NCBI RefSeq assembly: GCF_014502795.1
Contig: NZ_JACVHF010000027.1
Span: 1 to 36,803 of the forward strand
DNA from: Heliobacterium chlorum
Lineage (GTDB): Bacteria > Bacillota > Desulfitobacteriia > Heliobacteriales > Heliobacteriaceae
Length of the DNA: 36,803 nucleotides
Reading direction: 5' to 3'
Part shown: positions 1 to 7,395 of the stretch, piece by piece
How the letters are laid out: each line of letters starts with the position of its first letter
How positions within the stretch are numbered: position 1 is the first letter of the stretch
Notes under the pieces: generated by a model
Seen by the model: only the letters and a program-made list of their open reading frames with translations
The model's database searches: none
Told to the model about the DNA's origin: nothing
Program-made: the position numbers and the translations under genes

Positions 1-205
<205 letters not shown>

Positions 206-250
206 TTATGCTTTACAAATCACTTCTGTGTGGTTTTCAAGGAATAAGAA

Positions 251-290
251 AGAGGTCTATTGCAACAAAAGGCGATAGACCTCTTTTATA
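251..290 (+). terminator. Rho-independent terminator of the rRNA operon
   Basis: A 13-bp stem is formed by AGAGGTCTATTGC (251-263) and its partner ending in ATAGACCTCT (272-284). It has an 8-base loop and is followed by TTTTATA. It directly follows the 23S gene, so this rRNA transcription unit ends without a 5S gene. Confidence 0.85.
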
Positions 291-320
291 TTGATTGATG
301 AGCATTTTATCGACCAGGGG

Positions 321-350
321 TTTTGGAGTGCCTCTACAGGTACTCCAAAA
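321..350. other. Inverted repeat / hairpin between rRNA and first gene
   Basis: TTTTGGAGT (321-329) is perfectly repeated inverted as ACTCCAAAA (342-350). With inner pairs this gives a 12-bp stem and a six-base loop. It is not followed by a T-run in either direction, so it is a poor terminator. It could be an operator or a leader hairpin for the gene at 422. The rest of 206-421 shows nothing else I can assign. Confidence 0.4.
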
Positions 351-421
351 AGTCATATGGATGCAACCCGACTTGTTTTGTGATACATTGATAGAACGAA
401 TAATAGGAAGAGGGTATCTAT

Positions 422-1039
422 ATGACAGAAGTGAAACAACGGTGGATGGCTAACACAGAGCAGGTACGATGGGTTGTCGAGTATGGTCAAGTAAATGCGA
501 GCCAGCCTTTTAAAATAGACTTACACGATTGGCCTCAGGAAATTCGTCGTGCTTTAGCATCCAAAGATGATCTCGGGCCTAATCAAGACCTTTACTTTGC
601 CGCAGCGATTCTGGCAGGTGCCTTCGCTGAAAAAAATAAGGGTGCCCAGGATCATAAGGATAACCATTTGCTTTTTATCTTGTCCCACACTCTGTTTAAC
701 GAGATCACTCAAATTGAATTGGAAGAGATGGGTTGTATTAAGTTTAAAGGTGTCGATTGCCCTAAGATGGATAAGCACTGGCTGGGACCGACAGCGGCAT
801 TTTTCGATATGTGGTTGGAATCCCTCAAGAGTGAGACTGCTCTCGACGCTTGGATGAATGAGTTTTTTTGGTCTGTCCATATGGATATTACACTGATTCC
901 TAGGAAAGCAGAAGGAAAAGTGAAGCATATTACTCCGTCCATCGGTACGTTGATTCATGAGACGAGCAAGGCCGCTTATATGATTCAAGCCCATGACGAA
1001 GCTCATAAAGAGCCGAATGTACCAGAGTCACTAAATTAA
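422..1039 (+). CDS. Hypothetical protein, 205 aa
   Basis: The frame opens with ATG behind a purine-rich site (AGGAAGAGGG, 405-414) and ends at TAA. The product is soluble-looking and acidic, with no signal peptide or membrane segment. It is rich in Trp, His and Met. A His/Asp/Lys-rich stretch sits near residues 75-85, and a conserved-looking central part (about 95-150) contains 'GVDCPKMDKHWLGP' and 'AWMNEFFWSVH'. I do not recognise the family. The ribosome site, length and codon use like the neighbours support a real gene. It stands alone between the rRNA terminator and a structured region at 1060-1175. Confidence 0.75.
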   Translation: MTEVKQRWMANTEQVRWVVEYGQVNASQPFKIDLHDWPQEIRRALASKDDLGPNQDLYFAAAILAGAFAEKNKGAQDHKDNHLLFILSHTLFNEITQIELEEMGCIKFKGVDCPKMDKHWLGPTAAFFDMWLESLKSETALDAWMNEFFWSVHMDITLIPRKAEGKVKHITPSIGTLIHETSKAAYMIQAHDEAHKEPNVPESLN

Positions 1040-1059
1040 AGGTTTACATAATCTGATAT

Positions 1060-1178
1060 AGTAATTGCGGAAAAGGCGAGCTTTGTGTAATGATAATCAA
1101 AGCTAGATAGGATCGACAAGGAACTTTTCTGGATGATGAAAAAAGTCGTGGTGATTACTCGCCAGGGCTTTTTGTTTT
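1060..1178 (+). promoter_or_regulatory. Candidate structured leader / attenuator ending in a T-run
   Basis: Three stems can be drawn in a three-way junction: GGCGAG (1075-1080) with CTCGCC (1158-1163), AGCTTTG (1079-1085, sharing two bases with the first stem) with CAAAGCT (1098-1104), and an ACTTTTC/GAAAAAAGT stem near 1123-1147. A long T-rich run follows (about 1169-1181). GTAATT (1061-1066) can alternatively pair with GATTAC (1153-1158), excluding the closing stem. This could be a riboswitch-like attenuator for the PAS gene at 1299 or just the terminator of the gene ending at 1039. I cannot match it to a known class. Confidence 0.3.
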
Positions 1179-1298
1179 TTTAACTGAGGCGGTTATGGTA
1201 GAATGAAAAAATGAGGTTACGTACATGGTACTTCAGACTTAGCTTCAGTCTTTTTAGTCTGTACCTGTGAAAGAGTAGTTAGGGAGGTGTGCTCATCT

Positions 1299-1712
1299 AT
1301 GCAGGAGGTGCCTAAGCTAGACCTTCCGGAGAAGGATACTCCGGGCCATGAGGTTTCCGGTGAGGAAATCCTTTTGAAGGCCGCACCTTGGTTTCAAGGG
1401 CTTCCGGTTGCGATGACCGTCTGTGACCAGGATGGTCGTATCGTCTGGATGAATGACAAATCTATTCAGATGTTTGTGAAAAGAGGCGGACGAGAACTGA
1501 TCGGAAAAAGCCTTTTTGATTGCCATGGTGAGCGTTCTGGGAAAATTCTCAGGGACTTGCTGGTGGGACAAAAAGCGAACTGCTATACGATCGAAAAGGC
1601 TGGCATCAAGAAGATGATCTATCAAGCTCCATGGTATGACGGGGACCGCTTTGGCGGTCTGGTGGAAATCGTCTTTGAAGTCCCTTTTGACATGCCTCAT
1701 TTTCAACGGTAA
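1299..1712 (+). CDS. Single PAS-domain protein, 137 aa
   Basis: The frame is open from a GTG at 1287, but that codon lies inside the Shine-Dalgarno AGGGAGGTG (1281-1289). ATG at 1299 with 9-base spacing is therefore the better start. The protein is essentially one PAS domain (about residues 25-125): a 'MTVCDQDGRIVWMND' strand-turn-strand, 'GKSLFDCHGE', then 'CYTIEKAGIKKMIYQAPWY' and a final beta strand. Such stand-alone PAS proteins act as cytoplasmic sensors, but no output domain is present and the ligand is unknown. The conserved Cys-His pair ('DCH') could bind a cofactor; that is conjecture. It is followed 44 bases later by the SGNH hydrolase on the same strand, probably in one operon. Confidence 0.85.
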   Translation: MQEVPKLDLPEKDTPGHEVSGEEILLKAAPWFQGLPVAMTVCDQDGRIVWMNDKSIQMFVKRGGRELIGKSLFDCHGERSGKILRDLLVGQKANCYTIEKAGIKKMIYQAPWYDGDRFGGLVEIVFEVPFDMPHFQR

Positions 1713-1756
1713 CATAACAAATACACTCATTCATTGCGATACAAGGGGATTACAAA

Positions 1757-2335
1757 ATGGAGAATCGTTCAACCCAACAAGCGACTATTTATGCGGTCGG
1801 GGATTCGCTCACATGGGGCTATCCTTATGGTCCGGAATACTCCTGGACGGCCATGGTCGAGGCGGCACTGAAGCAGCCTGTGATTAACTTAGGTGTCAAT
1901 GGAGCGACGACCGATGACATGCGGCGAGAGATCATCAATATCCTTCCTGATGTGGAACCGCGGTCTATCGTTATCGTCACTGGCGGCGCCAATGACGCTT
2001 TTGAAGGTGTCTCCCCAGAGAGGTTTTTGCGAAATTACCGGGATATGGTGGAGCGGATTCAGATCGCTCGCTGCCAGCCGGTGATCGGCTTGACCCTGCC
2101 CATTAACGAGGACCCTTTTGGTGAGCGGGTTATCCTATTCCGGGAATGTCTCCTGGATGAGCTCAAGACGGAACCGGCCTGGAAAGATGTCTTGGTCGTC
2201 GACTTTTTCAGAGCCCTGGCTGCACCGAACGGTGTATCGATGGATCCGTTGTTGGCGGAAGGAGAATGCCATCCCAATAAGGCTGGCTATCGGAAGATGG
2301 GCGAAGCTGCGATCGATTTTTTTGCCTCGCTGTAA
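1757..2335 (+). CDS. SGNH/GDSL-family hydrolase (esterase/lipase-like), 192 aa
   Basis: The four SGNH blocks are visible. Block I is 'GDSLTWG' with the nucleophile Ser, block II is 'NLGVNGATT', block III is 'GGAND' with the catalytic Asn, and block V is 'ECHPNKAGY' with the catalytic His two residues before the Asn. This is the full length of a compact bacterial GDSL esterase (~190 aa). There is no signal peptide, so it should act in the cytoplasm on an ester or acyl substrate that the sequence does not reveal. The ATG follows an AAGGGG site. It lies 44 bases downstream of the PAS gene and ahead of a strong terminator at 2386, so the two genes probably form one short operon. Confidence 0.9.
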   Translation: MENRSTQQATIYAVGDSLTWGYPYGPEYSWTAMVEAALKQPVINLGVNGATTDDMRREIINILPDVEPRSIVIVTGGANDAFEGVSPERFLRNYRDMVERIQIARCQPVIGLTLPINEDPFGERVILFRECLLDELKTEPAWKDVLVVDFFRALAAPNGVSMDPLLAEGECHPNKAGYRKMGEAAIDFFASL

Positions 2336-2385
2336 CTACAGGGATTGATGTATGATAAAATGAAGTGATCCTGTACATGAATATA

Positions 2386-2420
2386 GACGACCGCCGATGC
2401 TATTGGCGGTCGTTTCTTCC
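2386..2420 (+). terminator. Rho-independent terminator
   Basis: ACGACCGCC (2387-2395) pairs perfectly with GGCGGTCGT (2405-2413) over a nine-base loop, followed by a T-rich tail. It closes the PAS-SGNH unit. Confidence 0.85.
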
Positions 2421-2479
2421 TTTTCAACTTGTGTTTTTTGTGTACATGGCATAGAGTGATTCGGAAAGAAGGTGGCACT

Positions 2480-3742
2480 GTGGCGGAACAGCAGGTACAG
2501 GTATCGACGCAGAAGTGGCACCGTTTCGGTGTGGCCTTTTCCCATCGGAACTACCGGTTGTTTTTTGCCGGGCAGGCCATTTCTGTCATCGGAACCTGGG
2601 TGCAGCGTACCGCCTTAAGCTGGCTCGTCTATCGGCTGACCAATTCGGTGCTGATGCTGGGTTTGCTGGATTTTGCCGGTCAGATTCCCTTTTTGTTTCT
2701 TGCACCGGTAGCAGGAGTACTTGTGGATCGTTGGAACCGGTACCGGATTGTCGTTGCTGCCCAGGTACTTTCGATGTTACAGGCCGGAATTCTCGCCTAT
2801 CTGGTGTTAACCGATACGGTGCAGGTATGGCATGTGCTGTTGCTCACTGTATTTATCGGGCTCGTCAACGCTTTTGAGATTCCTTCCCGCCAGTCCTTTG
2901 TCATCGAGATGGTCGAGGATAAGGCTCATTTAAGCAACGCTATTGCGCTGAATTCGGCGATGTTTAACAGTGCGCGAATCATCGGGCCTTCGGTGGCTGG
3001 TGTGGCGATTGCCACCTTAGGTGAGGGATTGTGTTTTTTTCTGAATGCGCTGAGCTATATCGCCGTGATCGCCGGTTTGCTGATGATGAAGGTAAATCCT
3101 ATTCCCCGTAAAATCAGCCGCCAACGGGTGTGGAATGATCTCATGGAGGGGCTGCGCTATGTAAACCGGATTCGAACGATCCGGGCTGTGTTGCTGCTCA
3201 TGGTGGTCTTGAGCATCGCCGGTATGCCGGTCATGGTCTTGCTACCGGTGATCGTACGAAATGCCTTTGAAGGCGGTCCGCAATTGCTCGGGTTTTTTAT
3301 GGCCACCTTTGGTCTGGGTGCGCTCGCCGGCACCTTTTTCCTGGCGTCGCGCCGGAATACGGCGGGCTTGCAACGGCTGATCCCCATGGCCTGCGGGCTC
3401 TTTGGCTGCGGCTTAATGGTCTTTTCCTTATCCCGTTCACTCTGGCTGACCTTTTCTGTGGCGCTGACGATGGGATTGGGTATGGTGGTCCAGACCGCTT
3501 CGACGAACACTTTCCTTCAATCGGTTGTCGATGAAGACAAACGCGGTCGTGTCATCAGCCTCTATGTGACGTCTTTCGGCGGGCTGTCGCCGATCGGCAG
3601 TTACTTGGCCGGTCACGCTGCCGATGTGTTTGGCGTGTCGGCCACCTTGTTCACCGGGGGGTTAGTCTGCCTAATGGGAGCCCTATTTTTCTTGTCTCGA
3701 CTGCCCGCTTGGCGTCAGCAGCCCCAGGAAGCGGTGCGGTAG
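2480..3742 (+). CDS. Major facilitator superfamily transporter (12-TM, exporter-like)
   Basis: A 420-aa polytopic membrane protein with about 12 hydrophobic segments. The loop between TM2 and TM3 carries the MFS motif A form 'GVLVDRWNRYRIVV'. The sequence 'RNYRLFFAGQAISVIGTWVQRTALSWLVY' in TM1 is typical of the EntS-like MFS_3 group, whose members export siderophores or drugs; the substrate here is unknown. The start is taken as GTG 2480 because AAGAAGGTGG lies just upstream. A further in-frame TTG at 2429 has no ribosome site and sits right behind the terminator. A second, unrelated MFS exporter follows on the same strand after about 105 bases, but a promoter-like sequence separates them. 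Confidence 0.92.
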   Translation: MAEQQVQVSTQKWHRFGVAFSHRNYRLFFAGQAISVIGTWVQRTALSWLVYRLTNSVLMLGLLDFAGQIPFLFLAPVAGVLVDRWNRYRIVVAAQVLSMLQAGILAYLVLTDTVQVWHVLLLTVFIGLVNAFEIPSRQSFVIEMVEDKAHLSNAIALNSAMFNSARIIGPSVAGVAIATLGEGLCFFLNALSYIAVIAGLLMMKVNPIPRKISRQRVWNDLMEGLRYVNRIRTIRAVLLLMVVLSIAGMPVMVLLPVIVRNAFEGGPQLLGFFMATFGLGALAGTFFLASRRNTAGLQRLIPMACGLFGCGLMVFSLSRSLWLTFSVALTMGLGMVVQTASTNTFLQSVVDEDKRGRVISLYVTSFGGLSPIGSYLAGHAADVFGVSATLFTGGLVCLMGALFFLSRLPAWRQQPQEAVR

Positions 3743-3782
3743 TGCAAGAAGTTCGATGAAAATGGCTATAGTTTCCTAGGGA

Positions 3783-3811
3783 TTGCCGATTCCATAGGTG
3801 TAAAATATTTA
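3783..3811 (+). promoter_or_regulatory. Putative sigma-A promoter for the second MFS gene
   Basis: TTGCCG (3783-3788) and TATTTA (3806-3811) are separated by exactly 17 bases. They lie 37 bases ahead of the start codon, in a short AT-richer gap with no terminator. Confidence 0.4.
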
Positions 3812-3847
3812 TAAAGATGAAGGAAAGTTCCCCGAATTAGGAGGGAT

Positions 3848-5266
3848 ATGGTGGCTCAAAATGCAGCAGTTCCTGCACCTCATCCGCAGCGATGGTTGAT
3901 TCTGTTTTCGGTGATGGCCGCCGGTATCATGGGCCCGATCGACGGCAGCGTCGTCAACGTTGCGATGCCTACCTTTAGCAGTGTTTTCAATGTGGAGATT
4001 CATACGGTCAGTTGGGTCTCTATGGCGTACCTGTTAATGCTCGGCAGTTTGATTTTAACGTACGGTCGCTTGGGTGATATGTTTGGTTTTCGGCGAATTC
4101 TTCTGCTCGGGATTGTTTTGTTTACCGCCGCCTCTGCCTTTTGCGCACTTTCGCCGAATATCTGGGTTCTCGTTTTTTTCCGGGCTCTTCAAGCCATCGG
4201 GGCCGGTATGTTTATGGCGATGGGGCCGGCCATTGTCACGTCTGTATTTCCGCCGCAAGAGCGGGGCCGTGCCTTGGGGACGAACGGGATGATCGTGGCT
4301 GTCGGGCTGGCTCTCGGGCCGACCTTGGGCGGGTTTTTGCTGGCCTATGCGGGCTGGCAATCGATCTTTACAATTAACATCCCTATCGGTATTTTAGGTT
4401 TTTTACTTTGCCTGAAGGTGATTCCCGTCGATAAGAATCGCCGCGATCAGAACTTCGATCTCACCGGGGCGATGCTCGGCTTTGTGGCGTTAGGGTCCTT
4501 CTTGTTGGTCGGCAGTTATGGCGAGGAATGGGGTTGGACATCGACGCCGGCCTTGGTCTTCTTGGCCCTCTTTGTTTTTGCGACGGCTGCTTTTATTTAC
4601 TGGGAGCGGCGGGTCGAAGATCCGATGCTCGATTTGACCCTCTTTGAGAACCGTGTATTTTCGGCAGCCAATTTTGCCTCCTTGATGAATTTCATGTCCC
4701 TCTCTGCCGTGATGTTTTTGCTCCCCTTTTACTTACAACGGGTGCTTCACTTTGATGCCCGTCTCATCGGCCTCATTTTGACGGTCTCTCCGGCGATGAT
4801 GTTGATTCTAGCGCCGACGAGCGGTGCTTTATCGGATCGGGTAGGAACTCGTTGGCTGGCCTTTACGGGACAGGGTCTTGTGGCCCTGGCCATGTTCCTC
4901 ATGTCTTTTCTTGGGGAGCATTCCGGTGTTCTCGACGTAGTATGGCGGTTGGCTATCTTCGGTTTAGGTACCGGTATCTTCCAATCGCCGAACAACAACG
5001 CCGTTATGGGAGCGGTACCTCGACACCGCCTTGGTGTGGGCTCAGGCATGCTGGCGACGGTACGCAACGTCGGGATGGTTCTAGGCATTGCCGTGAGTAG
5101 CGGGGTCATGACTTGGCAGCTGGCGGCTTATCAAGGAAGCCTGTCAGCCCTAGGGACCGATTCGGCGACAGCTTTTATGGCGGGGCTGAAGGTGGCTTTT
5201 CGAGTAGGATCGGCATTGGCTTTGCTGGGAGCGTTAGTGAATATTTATACCCAGAAGAAAAGGTAG
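3848..5266 (+). CDS. DHA2-family (EmrB/QacA-like) multidrug efflux MFS transporter, 14-TM
   Basis: A 472-aa hydrophobic protein of the length usual for 14-TM drug:H+ antiporters. TM1 carries 'GIMGPIDGSVVNVAMPT', equivalent to motif D1 with its membrane acid. Motif A is 'GRLGDMFGFRRI' and motif C is 'GPTLGGFLLAYAGW', the antiporter signature. Family members export hydrophobic drugs and dyes from the membrane using proton motive force; the actual substrate cannot be read here. The Shine-Dalgarno TAGGAGGGAT precedes both ATG 3848 and GTG 3851; the GTG has slightly better spacing, so the start is uncertain by one codon. No clear terminator follows the gene. Confidence 0.93.
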   Translation: MVAQNAAVPAPHPQRWLILFSVMAAGIMGPIDGSVVNVAMPTFSSVFNVEIHTVSWVSMAYLLMLGSLILTYGRLGDMFGFRRILLLGIVLFTAASAFCALSPNIWVLVFFRALQAIGAGMFMAMGPAIVTSVFPPQERGRALGTNGMIVAVGLALGPTLGGFLLAYAGWQSIFTINIPIGILGFLLCLKVIPVDKNRRDQNFDLTGAMLGFVALGSFLLVGSYGEEWGWTSTPALVFLALFVFATAAFIYWERRVEDPMLDLTLFENRVFSAANFASLMNFMSLSAVMFLLPFYLQRVLHFDARLIGLILTVSPAMMLILAPTSGALSDRVGTRWLAFTGQGLVALAMFLMSFLGEHSGVLDVVWRLAIFGLGTGIFQSPNNNAVMGAVPRHRLGVGSGMLATVRNVGMVLGIAVSSGVMTWQLAAYQGSLSALGTDSATAFMAGLKVAFRVGSALALLGALVNIYTQKKR

Positions 5267-5304
5267 GTTCGAAGATTCACTATCTAAAAATAGTTTGATC
5301 TATC

Positions 5305-5410
5305 ATGAAAATTAATCATTTTCATTCCCCGGATGGTGCCGCTGTAGCGGCATGGATGTCTCTTTATCATCCATCGAGAGCCAAGCAGACGAAATGTTTG
5401 CTTGGTTTTT
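5305..5410 (+). promoter_or_regulatory. Run of hairpins ending in a terminator, overlapping the 5' end of the MORN gene
   Basis: Four consecutive inverted repeats are visible: TGAAAA/TTTTCA (5305-5323), GCCGC/GCGGC (5338-5351), ATGGATG/CATCCAT (5352-5373) and CCAAGCAG (5381-5388) with TTGCTTGG (5398-5405). TTTTT follows (5406-5410). The last is a textbook intrinsic terminator. GGATG (5331-5335) can compete for the CATCC strand. It may simply terminate the MFS transcript, or it may be a regulated leader of the MORN gene, whose open frame runs through it. No known riboswitch class was recognised. Confidence 0.5.
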
Positions 5411-6512
5411 AGGTACCATGACCTATGAAGACGGCAGCAAATACCTTGGAGATTTTAAGAACGGCTACCGCGACGGTTGGGGTACCTATAGATGGTATAA
5501 CGGTGACTGGTACGAGGGTGACTGGAAAAAGGGATTGGAAGATGGTCAAGGTACCTTCACCAGCGCCGACGGTAAAGTCCAAAAGGGTACTTTCCGCAGT
5601 GGAGAGTATGTCGATACGGTTTCGAAAAATCCGAATCCTGCTGGGACCGGACAGGTCGATAAAACTGCGCCGAAACGGATTGATTTTTCGAAAGGAAAGA
5701 GCAAACAGGAACCTCAAGTCATCAACGGGCGTACCTTCGTTCCCATGCGAGTTCTCTTTGAGGCACTGGGAGCAAAGGTGAATTGGAACGCCGAAAAACA
5801 ATCGATTGTCGCTGTGAAAGGAAATAACTCTATTGAACTGTACCTTGACCAAAACAAGGTGCTCTTTAATGGACAAGAAAAGGAGATCGAAGGGGCTCCA
5901 TTTAAGGTGGAAACTCCCGAGGGCGGAGTGACCTATGTTCCCCTACGTGTGGCAGCGGAAGCCCTGGGTGCAGACGTACACTATGACGACCCCAGCAAAA
6001 AAGTAACCTTTGGTGATTTTTACTTTTATCTGGGCGGAAATGGGCAACCGGCGTCCTCCGGATCAACTGAGAATAGCAGCAAATCATCAGGGGCTGAAGG
6101 GGACAACGGAAATGCGGTCAAAGAAACGCCAAAAGCTGACTTTACCGGTGCAAGCGGATCCTTCTCGTTGACCATTTATAAGGGCTATAAGTTTACGAGC
6201 CAAGAAGTCGTCGAGAGCGGTCGAGAGGCTGACTTGAATTTTATCGACAGTCGATCTTACACCGGCGTAGCTAATTTGACGGCAAAAGCGATCAAAGAGT
6301 TTGACAGCCGACCTGAGGTTTCTTCCATCACCACTCAAGAGATGAGCAGTTGGAAGGATTATGTCCTTGCGCCGACGCCAGGTTACTTTTATGTAGCCCA
6401 AGCAAATGATGGACGTTCTTATCTGCTGACTCTGAAATCATTTGAGAACCAAGGGAAAGCCATGTCCTATTGGCAGGTTACCTTTGATTATGAAGAAATC
6501 GATGTAAAATGA
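5352..6512 (+). CDS. MORN-repeat protein with copper-amine-oxidase-N-like (stalk) domain, 386 aa
   Basis: The N-terminal part (residues about 24-92) holds three MORN-type repeats ('YEDGSKYLGDFKNGYRDGWG', then 'WYEGDWKKGLEDGQG' and a third). Residues about 110-226 resemble the tandem copper-amine-oxidase N-terminal or stalk domain ('NGRTFVPMRVLFEALGAKVNW', 'YVPLRVAAEALGADVHYD'). A Ser/Gly-rich linker and an unassigned C-terminal domain (about 265-386) follow. Stalk domains are normally extracytoplasmic, yet no signal peptide is present. The frame opens at ATG 5352 without a ribosome site and crosses a terminator hairpin; ATG 5418 (residue 23) is an alternative start, also weakly supported. The gene may have lost its original 5' end. 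Localisation and role are unknown. Confidence 0.75.
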   Translation: MDVSLSSIESQADEMFAWFLGTMTYEDGSKYLGDFKNGYRDGWGTYRWYNGDWYEGDWKKGLEDGQGTFTSADGKVQKGTFRSGEYVDTVSKNPNPAGTGQVDKTAPKRIDFSKGKSKQEPQVINGRTFVPMRVLFEALGAKVNWNAEKQSIVAVKGNNSIELYLDQNKVLFNGQEKEIEGAPFKVETPEGGVTYVPLRVAAEALGADVHYDDPSKKVTFGDFYFYLGGNGQPASSGSTENSSKSSGAEGDNGNAVKETPKADFTGASGSFSLTIYKGYKFTSQEVVESGREADLNFIDSRSYTGVANLTAKAIKEFDSRPEVSSITTQEMSSWKDYVLAPTPGYFYVAQANDGRSYLLTLKSFENQGKAMSYWQVTFDYEEIDVK

Positions 6513-6549
6513 TTGACCAGCGAGATATAGGTCAAATGTAATCAGTGAA

Positions 6550-6590
6550 AAAAGGGCACTCAGGATGTATTTTCCTAGTGCCCTTTTCGT
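6550..6590 (+). terminator. Rho-independent terminator
   Basis: AAAAGGGCACT (6550-6560) pairs with AGTGCCCTTTT (6577-6587); inner AGG/CCT pairs extend the stem, and a T-run is included. It ends the MORN/stalk gene. Confidence 0.85.
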
Positions 6591-6722
6591 AGTTTTCAGA
6601 GAGATTCTTGTTGAAATTTTAGAACAAATCGAGGTTTTTAAGTAGTCTATTTTCATGATTCTGTTGATCATTGTCGTTCTCCCGTTAGGGTATGGTGGAA
6701 ACAGGCGCATCTAGGCGGTACA

Positions 6723-6731
6723 TGATATAAT
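6723..6731 (+). promoter_or_regulatory. Putative extended -10 promoter element
   Basis: TGATATAAT is a perfect extended -10 (TGnTATAAT) about 90 bases before the nitroreductase start. No good -35 is seen at 17 bases. Apart from this and the terminator, the 309-base gap 6513-6821 shows nothing I can assign. Confidence 0.35.
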
Positions 6732-6821
6732 CATATATAATCTTTTCGCTCGCCAGAGTAATGCTTGTATTGGATGATAATCATAGAAGGCATTTTCGCC
6801 GTTCGATGGAGGAGGAACAAG

Positions 6822-7388
6822 GTGAACTTACACAAAGCTATATACGAGCGCCGTTCGGTGCGCAAATACACATCACAACTGGTGCAACGGGAACAGATTG
6901 AAGCATTATTGGAGCATGCCATACAAGCGCCAAGTGCTATGAATAAACAACCCTGGGCTTTTGTGGTGATTCAGGATAAAGAGCGCTTACAGGTGTATTC
7001 CGATCGTGCCAAAGAGATGCTGCTGTCAGAGATGGATCAGAAACCCTACCTTGCCCGCTACCGGTCGCTCTTTCTCAACGAAAACTATAATATCTTTTTC
7101 AATGCGGGAACATTAATCGTCATTTTAGCGAAACCGAAAGGACCTGATCCGAAAACAGATTGTAACTTGGCGGCGCAAAATCTGATGCTAGCCGCGCATG
7201 GCATGGGGTTGGGTACTTGTTGGATCGGTTTTGCTTATCCTTTTCTAAATCAGCCCGAGATTAAAGCGGAATTGGGCATTCCTCCGGAGTATCACGCAGT
7301 GGCCCCGGTGATTGTGGGCTATCCAGAAGAACCCCCTCGTTCGGTGAAAAGGATCCGACCGGAAATTGTCACATGGGTGGAGGCTTGA
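6822..7388 (+). CDS. Nitroreductase-family FMN oxidoreductase, 188 aa
   Basis: The sequence has the family's N-terminal FMN-phosphate site 'IYERRSVRKYTSQ' and the following helix-turn 'LLEHAIQAPSAMNKQPWAFVV'. Later come the 'AAQNLMLAAHGMGLGTCWIG' helix and the C-terminal 'VIVGYPEEPPRS' segment. Nitroreductases are homodimeric flavoproteins that use NAD(P)H to reduce nitro compounds, quinones or related substrates; the natural substrate here is not evident. Start is GTG 6822, preceded at good distance by GGAGGAGG (6808-6815). The frame is open further up to 6765, but without a ribosome site. It ends seven bases before the next start codon, so it is very likely translationally coupled to the ABC-F gene. 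Confidence 0.92.
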   Translation: MNLHKAIYERRSVRKYTSQLVQREQIEALLEHAIQAPSAMNKQPWAFVVIQDKERLQVYSDRAKEMLLSEMDQKPYLARYRSLFLNENYNIFFNAGTLIVILAKPKGPDPKTDCNLAAQNLMLAAHGMGLGTCWIGFAYPFLNQPEIKAELGIPPEYHAVAPVIVGYPEEPPRSVKRIRPEIVTWVEA

Positions 7389-7395
7389 AGGTTCG

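Noticed and set aside
206-250. 5S rRNA between the 23S end and the terminator
   Set aside because: Only about 45 bases are available and none resembles 5S.
378-406. TTGTGA-N17-TAATAG as promoter of the gene at 422
   Set aside because: Transcription would begin too close to the start codon to include the ribosome site.
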